This document shows, one piece after another, positions 56,325 through 64,000 of a stretch of DNA of 64,000 nucleotides; position 1 is the first letter of the stretch, and every line of letters begins with the position of its first letter. Both the position numbers and the translations under genes were made by a program. This stretch comes from Pseudomonas sp. R76 (lineage in GTDB: Bacteria > Pseudomonadota > Gammaproteobacteria > Pseudomonadales > Pseudomonadaceae). The notes under the pieces are model-generated. The model saw only the letters and a list, made by a program, of their open reading frames with translations. It had not been told where the DNA came from and searched no databases. The stretch lies in contig NZ_CP019428.1 of assembly GCF_009834565.1 (NCBI RefSeq), forward strand, positions 6,572,001 to 6,636,000, written 5' to 3'.

Positions 56325-57245
56325 TTAAACGTTAGGGCAAGGCACTGGCGCCCAGTCGGCGAGGTTTGGATCGCGGCAGGTGCCTTCGATCTGCGCCTTA
56401 CCGGCGCTGGCGACCTGCTTGCTTTCAGCTTGCTTGGCCTGCACGGTCTGGATGCTCTTCTCGGTGGTCACCGCTTCTTTCGGCACGGTTGGCAGAGATG
56501 CCTTCTTCGCTGGTTTTACAGGTTTTTTGCCTTTGGCCGGCACCACTGGCGTCGTGTCGGCGGTCGCTACCGTCACCACGTCGTTGCGCTGCACACCCAC
56601 TTGTTGCAGGTCTTTCTCGTAAGCCTGGGTGTAGTTGTTCAGGTCTTCACTGGCTTTGCCGTTGACCGCGACGATCAGGTCATTGGACTCCTTCAAGCCC
56701 GCTACGATTTCCGCCAGGCGCTTGCGGCCTTCGGTGTCGTTGACGGTCTTGGCTTTGCGATCATTCACCAGCTTGGTGAATGCGCTCTGGTAGCACTGCT
56801 GGGACGCCTTGGCGTACGCGGTGCTGCGGTCGATGTCGGCGGCGCTTTTGTTGAAGTCGGTGGAGTACGACGCGATGCGCTGGTTGTCATCGGTGATCTG
56901 CTTTTGACGCTCGGTGTAGTAACCCGCCGCGCCGCCGGCCAGGGCACCGCCCGCAGCACCGATGGCGGCGTTACGGCCGCGCTTGTCGGAGTCGCCGGTC
57001 AACGCGCCCAGCAGTGCACCGCCGGCAGCGCCGAGGGCCGCGCCGGTAACGACCGACTTGGTCATGTCCGAATCCGTCGCGCGCAGGTGCTGCACCGGCT
57101 CGTAGCAGTTCGGGTAGTACTCGACCTTGGTGCTCGACGCGACCTTGGAGGACGGCGACGTGGCGCAACCGGTCAACACGGTGCTGAAACCGGCCGCGAT
57201 CAGCAGCAGGTGACGCTTGGAAACCGTCTTACGGGAAAAAAGCAT
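56325..57245 (-). CDS. tagQ: T6SS regulatory lipoprotein TagQ
   Basis: A 306-residue lipoprotein: signal MLFSRKTVSKRHLLLIAAGF with lipobox VLTGC (Cys about 27, then ATS). A glycine-zipper region follows (VVTGAALGAAGGALLGALTG, AAIGAAGGALAGGAAGY, residues about 65-110), then a helical region and a Lys/Ala/Pro-rich tail. In P. aeruginosa, TagQ is an outer-membrane lipoprotein that holds TagR at the membrane in the TagQRST cascade activating kinase PpkA. It is the last gene of this minus-strand run, 84 bases after tagR. ATG 57245 is chosen over upstream codons by signal-peptide form. Confidence 0.9.
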   Translation of the reverse strand: MLFSRKTVSKRHLLLIAAGFSTVLTGCATSPSSKVASSTKVEYYPNCYEPVQHLRATDSDMTKSVVTGAALGAAGGALLGALTGDSDKRGRNAAIGAAGGALAGGAAGYYTERQKQITDDNQRIASYSTDFNKSAADIDRSTAYAKASQQCYQSAFTKLVNDRKAKTVNDTEGRKRLAEIVAGLKESNDLIVAVNGKASEDLNNYTQAYEKDLQQVGVQRNDVVTVATADTTPVVPAKGKKPVKPAKKASLPTVPKEAVTTEKSIQTVQAKQAESKQVASAGKAQIEGTCRDPNLADWAPVPCPNV

Positions 57246-57329
57246 AGGTGTGTTCTCTTTTAAGTTTGACTTGCCCAGCACGGCCCACCGCCGCCTGAGT
57301 CCCTTCCAAGCTCGCTATACAACCAGCGA

Positions 57330-59042
57330 TCAAGACCGCTGACCGCTCGCTGCGAGCAATTCCTTCAAGATCGTTGCCGGGTCGGCCCGCTGTTGCTTGC
57401 GGTAGTTGCCGACATGGCGAACGAACAGTGTTGCGCGCGTCACCAGGCTCTTGCCGAGCACGGGCTTGCGATCCAACTCTTCCTTGATTCGTTGAAACTG
57501 CGCCTGGATCACCGCATCGGTGTAGCGCGTGCCGGTCGCCAGGTTGTCGATGTAGATCGCCACCGCGCCATCCAGCGCACTACGGCCATTGGTGATGGCC
57601 ATGTCAAACAGCTGCGCGCTGGCCGCGTCCTTGTTGTCCAGGGCTTGCTGACGACTTTTCTGCAGGTTGGCCAGGCGGATGTTGTAGTTGGCGATGGTCT
57701 CGGCCACCAACGCGGCCGACTGAATCAGGTTGCCCGCCGCTTCTTCGCGTTGCTGGGCGATCAGCGAAACGTTGCGCTTGAGCTCTTCGTTGACCAGCCC
57801 AAGCTCGGCTTGCAACTTGGGATCGACACTGGCGGCGATGATGCTGTCCAGGCGCTTGGTCGGGTCCTGGGCGTCGTCGATGGCGTCAGTCAGCGAGGCC
57901 AGGCGGCCTTCTTTCTGCCACTGCGCGAACAATTCCTTGTAGCGCGAGCGCGGCGCCGACAGCGCGCCAATCGCCACGCGAAAACCGGTGGTCTCGTTGC
58001 TTTGCTCGGTGCCGTCGGCGGCGAACAACGGGTACTCACGGCGCATGCCGGTAAACAGCGTGCCCTCGCCTTCGAGGTAGTTGCCGCCCTTGACCACAAA
58101 GCCGCCATAGGTGCCCTGGCGACGCCCGGCGTGCACCAGTTGGAACGACTCCTGAACCATTTCCGCCGCATTGCCAATCACGTCGAACATGCCAATCGGG
58201 TTGGGCAGTTTGGTGCCAATCGGCATCAGCCGTGCTGCCTGGCCGGTGCCGCCAGCGACCTGGTTGAACACCGCGTAATCACCCAACGGGCCGTCGCTTT
58301 CACTGCCTTCGACGCGGCGCGGAAACAGCCGCCCTTCGAGGTCCTGACGGCTCACCGCCTGGCCACCGCGCGCGGCGAACTCCCATTCCACTTCCGTCGG
58401 CAAGCGCACAAAGCCCAGGCCGCCGTCTTCCGCCGATGAACCGCGACCACTCACCGGCAGCAAGTCGCGGTGATATTTCATCAACCAGGCGCTGTACACC
58501 GCCGAGAAGCGCTCGGCCTCAAAGCGCGACAGTTTCACCTTGGGCAAACGCGCGGCCATGCCGGTGGGCGCATCGCACGCCGGCGCCGGCTCGCCACTGG
58601 CCAGCGACTGCGCCTGGGACATCACCTGGGCGTATTGGCGTGCGGTCACTTCGTACTTGCCGATGAAATACAGCATCGGCTTGAGCGGGGTTTTGGCGTC
58701 GGTCTTCGGCATCAAGGGCGCGATGACGGTGTTCCAGTCTTTGGGCAAATCCTTGAGGGTGAACTGGCCGTTGATAAAGTCGCGGCGGTAGCCGGAAATA
58801 AACGACTGCTGATAACCGGCCTCGCCTTCGCTGAACGGGTAGCCGAGGCTGATTTCGCGGTCATCCAGGGTGCCTTGGGCCAGCACGTAGGCGTAGCGGA
58901 ACACCATGTTGCCGTCGCACGGCAGCGGCAGGCTCACGTCATCCGGCAACGGTTTGGGGTTGTCGAGTTTGTCGCTCGCCTCATCCGCCCACGCCAGCGA
59001 AGCCAAGCTCAGCGCCACGCAGGCGCCCAGTAACTTATACAT
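57330..59042 (-). CDS. tagR: T6SS regulatory protein TagR
   Basis: A 570-residue periplasmic protein with signal peptide (MYKLLGACVALSLASLAWA). It has a formylglycine-generating-enzyme-like (SUMF1) domain at about residues 110-390 (MLYFIGKYEVTARQYAQVM, GFVRLPTEVEWEFAARGG, IGMFDVIGNAAEMVQESF, GGFVVKGGNYLEGEG, ETTGFRVAIG), then a long helical C-terminal region (390-570). TagR acts upstream of PpkA to promote its dimerisation and phosphorylation of Fha. ATG 59042 has AAGGA seven bases before it and overlaps the tagS end by eight bases. Confidence 0.92.
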   Translation of the reverse strand: MYKLLGACVALSLASLAWADEASDKLDNPKPLPDDVSLPLPCDGNMVFRYAYVLAQGTLDDREISLGYPFSEGEAGYQQSFISGYRRDFINGQFTLKDLPKDWNTVIAPLMPKTDAKTPLKPMLYFIGKYEVTARQYAQVMSQAQSLASGEPAPACDAPTGMAARLPKVKLSRFEAERFSAVYSAWLMKYHRDLLPVSGRGSSAEDGGLGFVRLPTEVEWEFAARGGQAVSRQDLEGRLFPRRVEGSESDGPLGDYAVFNQVAGGTGQAARLMPIGTKLPNPIGMFDVIGNAAEMVQESFQLVHAGRRQGTYGGFVVKGGNYLEGEGTLFTGMRREYPLFAADGTEQSNETTGFRVAIGALSAPRSRYKELFAQWQKEGRLASLTDAIDDAQDPTKRLDSIIAASVDPKLQAELGLVNEELKRNVSLIAQQREEAAGNLIQSAALVAETIANYNIRLANLQKSRQQALDNKDAASAQLFDMAITNGRSALDGAVAIYIDNLATGTRYTDAVIQAQFQRIKEELDRKPVLGKSLVTRATLFVRHVGNYRKQQRADPATILKELLAASGQRS

Positions 59043-60219
59043 CTCTGATTCCTTCAGAAGCCTGGATACGCGCCACTCGCCAACCGCCACAAGCCGCCGC
59101 CACGGCGCTGACGCCAAGGATTGCAACCAGGGCCAGGCCGTAGTGACGCGCCAGCAGGTGGCTGGCGTATTCACCCGGCACCTGCACAAATAATTTATTC
59201 AAACCCGCCTCGGCCACGCCATACAACCCGGCACTCAGCACGGCGGCAACGCCTGCGCTGTAAAGCGCTTGCAGCACCACAAACAGCAACAGCCCGGCGG
59301 TGGAAAACCCCAACAACCGCAACACCGATAACTCTCGACGCTTGCGCGCCACGGCCGCCAACGCCCCGGCAAAGATCGCCGCAAACGCGCCCGCGAAGGC
59401 CAACCCGGCGATGATCCAGAACACGATCGACAGGTTGCGGCTCAACGACTGCACCTGGGCGATGGTGTTGGCCTGGGTCGACACCAACAGGTTCTGCCCG
59501 GCAAAAAACACCCGCAACGGTTCCACATCGGCGAGGCTGCGGGCGTACAGGCGAAACGCCGGGTACACACGCTGCTCACTCGCGCCGACCGCATCGCCTT
59601 CCCAATCCAACGCCGGCACTGCACGGCCATCGCGATAATCTTCCGCCGCTTCCAGCAAGCCCAAATCAGCAAACAAACCGTCACGCGCAAACGCTTCCAG
59701 TGGCAGCACCGCCATCACCTGCAACCGCGTGCGCTGGGCTTCGACGCGCCCCGCCACTTGCCGCGCAAAGTGGGTCTCCAGCCAATCGCCCGGCCGCGCC
59801 GCGAGTTTTTCCGCAGCGGTGTGGCTCAGCACGATCTGGTCCAGGCCGCGAGGCATCGGCAAATCCACGAGCAACGGATCACCCGGCGCCGTCGGCAGCA
59901 TTTCCAAGGTCAGCGTGCCCACTTGCGCCGTCGCCGCAATCTGCCGTGTACGCGGCACGGCAAAGGCCACATCGCTACGCTGGGCAAGCTGCTCGATAAA
60001 CGCCGCGTTGAATCGACCACCGCCCAACGGAATAATTTCACGAGTGGCCGGGTCGGTCTCCAAGCGTTCGGTCAAACTGCTAACCAGTCCAAATTTCAGC
60101 CCGAATAACACCAGCAACGGCGCGATGACGGCCACCAGCGCCAGCACCGAACAGGCCGACAGCCAGGCGTCGTTGCGGTAATCCTGCCAGGCCAGCGACG
60201 CCACCAGGCCGATACGCAT
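59035..60219 (-). CDS. tagS: T6SS regulatory ABC permease TagS
   Basis: A 394-residue inner-membrane protein with the MacB/FtsX-like layout: TM1 (ACSVLALVAVIAPLLVLFGL), a large periplasmic domain (about 45-265), and three C-terminal TM helices (LSIVFWIIAGLAFAGAFAAIF, TAGLLLFVVLQALYSAGVAAV, YGLALVAILGVSAVAAACGG). It pairs with TagT. Its ATG (60219) shares one base with the tagT stop (TGATG), and its 3' end overlaps tagR by eight bases, so translation is coupled. Confidence 0.92.
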   Translation of the reverse strand: MRIGLVASLAWQDYRNDAWLSACSVLALVAVIAPLLVLFGLKFGLVSSLTERLETDPATREIIPLGGGRFNAAFIEQLAQRSDVAFAVPRTRQIAATAQVGTLTLEMLPTAPGDPLLVDLPMPRGLDQIVLSHTAAEKLAARPGDWLETHFARQVAGRVEAQRTRLQVMAVLPLEAFARDGLFADLGLLEAAEDYRDGRAVPALDWEGDAVGASEQRVYPAFRLYARSLADVEPLRVFFAGQNLLVSTQANTIAQVQSLSRNLSIVFWIIAGLAFAGAFAAIFAGALAAVARKRRELSVLRLLGFSTAGLLLFVVLQALYSAGVAAVLSAGLYGVAEAGLNKLFVQVPGEYASHLLARHYGLALVAILGVSAVAAACGGWRVARIQASEGIRDV

Positions 60220-60923
60220 CAGCACACCTCCCCGAGCGTGGCGGTGACGCCGCCATCGGCGTCGCGCCGGCAACTGATGCGCCGCACCTGCAAGCCACTG
60301 GCGCGGGCCAAGGGTTCGTCATGGGTGGCGATCACACAGGCCGCGCGGTGCTCACGGGCCTGGGCCAACAGCGCCTGCATCACGCGCTCAGCATTCAGCG
60401 GGTCCAGCGACGCGGTCGGTTCATCCGCCAATACCAATTGCGGCGCATGGGCCAAGGCGCGGGCGCAGCTCACGCGTTGGCGTTGGCCTACCGACAGCGC
60501 CGCCGGTTTCTTGGCCAACTGATCGCTGATTTCCAACTGCTCGGCCAGGCGCGCCACGCTGCCGTCGTCCTTCAAACCCAGCAATTGCCGGGACAAGGCG
60601 ATATTGCTGCGCACATCGAGAAACCCCAGCAGGCCGCCGGTTTGCAGCACATAGCCCAGGTTTTTGCTGCGCAACTCGGCCAAGGTGGATTGCCGATCAG
60701 CACGCCACAGCCCGCCGATATCAACCTGATCAAACTCAAACTGGCCAACCTGATCCGGCGCCAGCACCAGCGCCAGCACATCGAGCAAGGTACTTTTGCC
60801 GCAGCCACTGGGCCCGACAATCGCCAATTGTTCACCCGCGCGCAGTTGCAGCGCCGGAATCACCAGGCTGTAGCGCTGGCTGCCGACGCCGCGGCTTTTG
60901 TGCACTGCGCTCAGGTTCAGCAT
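60219..60923 (-). CDS. tagT: T6SS regulatory ABC ATPase TagT
   Basis: A 234-residue ATPase of the LolD/MacB type: Walker A GPSGCGKSTLLDVLAL, Q-loop YVLQTGG, signature LSVGQRQRVSCARAL, Walker B LVLADEPTASLD, and H-loop THD. With TagS it forms an ABC complex (LolCDE-like) required for PpkA activation rather than a known transport substrate. Its start shares one base with the ppkA stop (TAATG). Confidence 0.94.
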   Translation of the reverse strand: MLNLSAVHKSRGVGSQRYSLVIPALQLRAGEQLAIVGPSGCGKSTLLDVLALVLAPDQVGQFEFDQVDIGGLWRADRQSTLAELRSKNLGYVLQTGGLLGFLDVRSNIALSRQLLGLKDDGSVARLAEQLEISDQLAKKPAALSVGQRQRVSCARALAHAPQLVLADEPTASLDPLNAERVMQALLAQAREHRAACVIATHDEPLARASGLQVRRISCRRDADGGVTATLGEVC

Positions 60924-63910
60924 TACGGCAGCGTCGACAAAGGCACGCGGTACAACGCATCGCCCGGCTCGGCATCGCCGAAACGGACCCAGTTGGCCAC
61001 GTCATTGTGGAAGGTTTCGTAGAGACGGATTTTCGAATCCAGCTCGTCGATAAAGTCTTCCTGCTCGGCCACGCTCAACGACAACCACAAGTCCTGGGTC
61101 ATGTTCAGCGACTTGCTGCGGTACGGCAGGCCTTCCAGGTATTCGCCGAGGATGCCGCCATCGGCGAGGTTGCCGCCCTTGCGCAGGGCTTGCGGGTCGC
61201 GGCTCATGTACGCCGAGGCGCTGGCGATTTCCTGGAAGAAGTCCTTGGGCGAGGTTTGGGTTTTGCGTGCGGCGTCGACGATCAGCTTCAGCGACTGCTG
61301 CAGGTCATTGAGCTGCAACTTGGTCAGCATCACGCACACCTGAAACGCCGGCAGCGCCGGGTTGGTCAGGTCGCGGTCGGCGGTCCAGGCGCTGACCAGT
61401 TGCGGCGCCTGGATGGCGGTTTTGCGGCCGAGGAAATCCATGTGCATGGCGTAACCGACGGCGGCGGACTTGTCGGCCAAGGTCGGCGCGGCGCTCAACA
61501 GCGGCACCGGCTGTGGCGTGTTGCTGCGCACCTGGTGCACGAGGTTGGCGAACACGCTGCCGATCTCGTCGACACGCTCACCCAATTTGCGCACGTCACC
61601 ACCCGGCACCGGCGTGTAGAGGTCGCCGATCTGCGGGTTGGCGTCGGCAGTCAGCACGCGGTACTGGGTTTCGGCACCGGCGTGGGTTTTCTTGCCGGCG
61701 TCGGTGCGCAGGTGCAAGGCGTAGATCTTGATCTGCTTGCCCAAGGCGGCCTGGCGCACTTCGGCTTCGTTCATTTGCGTGGCGGCGAACGGGTCGTTCT
61801 TGCGCAGCGCACCCGCGTCGGTGACCAGCAGAATAATGCGCCCGCCGTAGCCGGACCAATCCATGCCATCCACCGCCTGCATCACCCCGGCAAACGCGTC
61901 TTCGTTGAACGAGTGGCTGGACACGGTGGAGGCTTTGACCTGGCGTGCCATGTCGAGGAAGCGTTGCGGATCGCGGCCTTGATCCAGCGTGATCAGCGTC
62001 TTGGCGACGTATTCCAGGCCGGGGGTTTTCTTGATGCTGTTGCGAAAGCCCACCAGGCCGAAACTGACGCTGTCCAACTCGCCGCGCTCGGCGATGCGGG
62101 TCTGCAACTCGTGCACCACATCGCGGACCTGGTCGATGTAAGGCTGCATCGACACGGTGGTGTCGACCACCAGCACCACGGCAGTGCGGAAGGCGTCGGC
62201 GCTGGTGTTGGTTGCGCGAGCAGTCGGCTTCGCAGCAGCGCTGCTGCCGGGATCGATAGAGGCCACATTCAGCAACTGCACCGGCTGGCCGTTTTCGTCG
62301 AAGCTCTCTTTAGAGTCGAAGATCGGCAGCAGGTAAAACTGGTTCTGCGGTACGGCGCTGGCCGTCGGTTCCAGCGCCAGCACTTGCTGATTGTCTTCGC
62401 TGTTCTTCTGCGCCTTGGCCAGCACGCCTTTGGCCGCCGCAGGATCAGCCAACAGCTTTTCCACCTCGCTGGATTGGCGCAGGAACATCACCGGCGCGCG
62501 GCCCGAGCGCTCGGTGAACTTGAGCACCAAACTCTGCTTCCAGTCGCTGACCTGGGCGGCCGGCAGCCAGCCATCACTGCGCCCATCGGTGGCGGTACCG
62601 ACACGCACCCAGGGGCTGCCGTCGACGTCTTTGCGCTGGTACACGTAGAGCACCGAAAACGCCGGCAGCGCTTCGCCGGAGGCACCACCGGCGTCATGGG
62701 ACAGCTTGGCGCCCGGCTTGCTGAGCACGCGCTGGAACAAGGTCTTTTTACCCGCCATCAGCAAGGGCCGCTGGCCGCCGTCCGCATCGGCCACAGCCGT
62801 TTTTACTTCAGGGGGCGCGGGCGTTTTTGGCACCACCGCAGCGGGCGGTGCCGCCGGCGTATCGCTACCGCTCAGCCACCAATAACTCGTACCACCAATG
62901 GCCAGCGCGACAGCCACCGCGACCGCAGCCAGAGCCAACACCGGCCCACGACGCTGCTCCGATACGGCGTTGTGTTGGGTTGGCGTCACCACCGGCTGGC
63001 GCACCGGTTGCGGCTGGGGCTTATCGGTCGGAATCTCGATAGACACCGGCGTCATGCCCGCCAAGTCAAAACTCAGCGGAATAGGCAACGGCCGCACCAG
63101 CGTAGCTTCCGGCGACTCCGCCGGCAGCTGGTCCAGCGCGCGCAGCAACGCCGCCGCATCCGGGAAACGTTCCGCCGGGTCTTTGGCCAACAGCTTGCGC
63201 AGCACGTCCTGATAACGGCCGTGGTGCACCGGCAATTCGGGCAGGGGTTCGGTCAAGTGCGCAAGCGCCGTGGAAAGCGCATCGGTGCCGGTGTAAGGCA
63301 GCTTGCCGACGAGAATTTCATACAGCACCACGCCCAATGCGTAGAGGTCGGCGCGGCCATCAATCTCCTGGCCCCGCGCCTGTTCCGGGCTCATGTAGCT
63401 CGGCGTGCCCACGGCAAATCCGGCCTGGGTGAACTGGGTGCGGTCATCCAGGGATTTGGCGATGCCAAAGTCCGACAACACGGCTGTGCCGTCGGCGCGG
63501 AACAGAATGTTCGCCGGCTTGACGTCACGGTGCACCAAGCCTTGGGCATGCGCATAGCCCAGGGCCGAAGCGATCTGGCGGATCAGCGTCACGCCCTGCT
63601 CCGGCGTCAGCCCGGCGGCAATGCGCTCTTTGAGCGTGCCGTTGGGCAGGTATTCCATGGCCATGTAATACAGCTCACCGACATTGCCGATGTCATGGAT
63701 GGTCACCGTGTGCGGGTGCGACAAGCGCGCCAGGGTCTTGCCCTCACGCAGGAAGCGCTCGCAGAAACTCGGGTCGGCCGCCAGCGCGGCAGCCATCACT
63801 TTCAAGGCCACCTTGCGCTCCAGCGAGCGCTGGGTCGCCAGGTACACGCTGGCCATGGCGCCTTCGCCGATCTCGCCTTCGATGTCATAACCCGGAATCA
63901 CGATGTTCAT
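60923..63910 (-). CDS. ppkA: T6SS Ser/Thr kinase PpkA
   Basis: A 995-residue membrane kinase. The N-terminal Hanks-type kinase (about 7-262) has [10 protein letters not shown]37, HRD at 127-129 and DFG at 147-149, with [15 protein letters not shown] is at about 323-347. A periplasmic SH3-like region (about 380-460) is followed by a von Willebrand A domain from about residue 575 with a MIDAS-like DTTVS motif (583-587). PpkA phosphorylates the FHA protein Fha to switch on T6SS assembly; PppA reverses this. The kinase core and vWA are complete. It overlaps pppA by three bases (ATGA-type overlap). Confidence 0.96.
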   Translation of the reverse strand: MNIVIPGYDIEGEIGEGAMASVYLATQRSLERKVALKVMAAALAADPSFCERFLREGKTLARLSHPHTVTIHDIGNVGELYYMAMEYLPNGTLKERIAAGLTPEQGVTLIRQIASALGYAHAQGLVHRDVKPANILFRADGTAVLSDFGIAKSLDDRTQFTQAGFAVGTPSYMSPEQARGQEIDGRADLYALGVVLYEILVGKLPYTGTDALSTALAHLTEPLPELPVHHGRYQDVLRKLLAKDPAERFPDAAALLRALDQLPAESPEATLVRPLPIPLSFDLAGMTPVSIEIPTDKPQPQPVRQPVVTPTQHNAVSEQRRGPVLALAAVAVAVALAIGGTSYWWLSGSDTPAAPPAAVVPKTPAPPEVKTAVADADGGQRPLLMAGKKTLFQRVLSKPGAKLSHDAGGASGEALPAFSVLYVYQRKDVDGSPWVRVGTATDGRSDGWLPAAQVSDWKQSLVLKFTERSGRAPVMFLRQSSEVEKLLADPAAAKGVLAKAQKNSEDNQQVLALEPTASAVPQNQFYLLPIFDSKESFDENGQPVQLLNVASIDPGSSAAAKPTARATNTSADAFRTAVVLVVDTTVSMQPYIDQVRDVVHELQTRIAERGELDSVSFGLVGFRNSIKKTPGLEYVAKTLITLDQGRDPQRFLDMARQVKASTVSSHSFNEDAFAGVMQAVDGMDWSGYGGRIILLVTDAGALRKNDPFAATQMNEAEVRQAALGKQIKIYALHLRTDAGKKTHAGAETQYRVLTADANPQIGDLYTPVPGGDVRKLGERVDEIGSVFANLVHQVRSNTPQPVPLLSAAPTLADKSAAVGYAMHMDFLGRKTAIQAPQLVSAWTADRDLTNPALPAFQVCVMLTKLQLNDLQQSLKLIVDAARKTQTSPKDFFQEIASASAYMSRDPQALRKGGNLADGGILGEYLEGLPYRSKSLNMTQDLWLSLSVAEQEDFIDELDSKIRLYETFHNDVANWVRFGDAEPGDALYRVPLSTLP

Positions 63911-64000
63911 GGCGAAACCTTCACGACAATGGCGGTGATATTGTCCGGCGCGCCTCGGTTGAGGCCCAGGTGCACCAGGCTGCGCACGATTTCGTCCGGC
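63907..64000 (-). CDS. pppA: T6SS PP2C phosphatase PppA, 3' end only
   Basis: The last 30 codons of a minus-strand gene cut by the window edge: PDEIVRSLVHLGLNRGAPDN then [10 protein letters not shown] and TGA. GAPDNITAIVV is the conserved end of PP2C-family phosphatases, and its place before ppkA matches PppA, the Fha phosphatase antagonising PpkA. The stop overlaps the ppkA start. Confidence 0.92.
   Translation of the reverse strand, partial: PDEIVRSLVHLGLNRGAPDNITAIVVKVSP

Overview
The window is a chromosomal segment of a Pseudomonas, most likely of the P. fluorescens group. Coding GC is high. The gene order from rep to recG (rep-xpt-cycB-pauR-dadX-ridA-like-dadA-lrp ... rpmG-rpmB ... radC-coaBC-dut-algC-argB-pyrE-crc-rph-yicC-gmk-rpoZ-spoT-ridA ... 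oxyR-recG) follows, as I recall it, the P. aeruginosa PAO1 order around PA5296-PA5346. The exbB-exbD-tonB block before oxyR is the P. putida/P. fluorescens arrangement. Many intergenic gaps hold REP palindromes of the GTGGGAGCnGGCTTGC type typical of this group.

Layout. (1) 1-1214 is accessory DNA: the start of an XRE regulator, an unrecognised ORF and a gene-free end. It abuts a comM/yifB gene that has lost about its first 80 codons, so a genomic island or its remnant appears to sit in comM. (2) 2.5-10.7 kb holds a TetR regulator divergent from an ABC-type membrane domain protein with two shared operator palindromes, a Cache chemoreceptor, a LysR regulator divergent from a MATE exporter, and a GGDEF-EAL protein with a possible Fur box. 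(3) 10.9-31 kb holds rep, xpt, an acyl-CoA transferase-like gene, cytochrome c5 and a D-amino-acid/polyamine catabolism neighbourhood (pauR, dadX, ridA-like, dadA, lrp, a PuuB-like oxidase, pauC) with a MocR regulator, a PLD-type lipoprotein, an MFS carrier, ribosomal proteins L33/L28 and a peptide-binding protein. (4) 32-53.5 kb is a conserved housekeeping run: radC, CoA and pyrimidine synthesis, algC, argB, crc, RNase PH, gmk-rpoZ-spoT-ridA, exbBD-tonB, oxyR, recG and an HDOD protein. (5) 53.7-55.8 kb is a lower-GC cassette with two paralogous small RTX-repeat proteins between a decayed fragment and an intact copy of an SCP2-like gene. (6) 56.3-64 kb, on the minus strand, is the regulatory end of a type VI secretion cluster (pppA-ppkA-tagT-tagS-tagR-tagQ), whose structural genes should continue beyond the right edge.

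The most unusual item is cassette (5). Both genes are preceded by sequences resembling the hrp box read by the type III sigma factor HrpL (GGAACG-N16-CCACATA and GGAACT-N16-ACACACA). Both N-termini are Ser/Pro/Ile-rich, with an aliphatic residue at position 3 or 4 and no acidic residue until about residue 33. I therefore propose them as candidate type III-secreted, calcium-binding beta-roll proteins. This is inference from sequence and untested; no type III genes are in the window.
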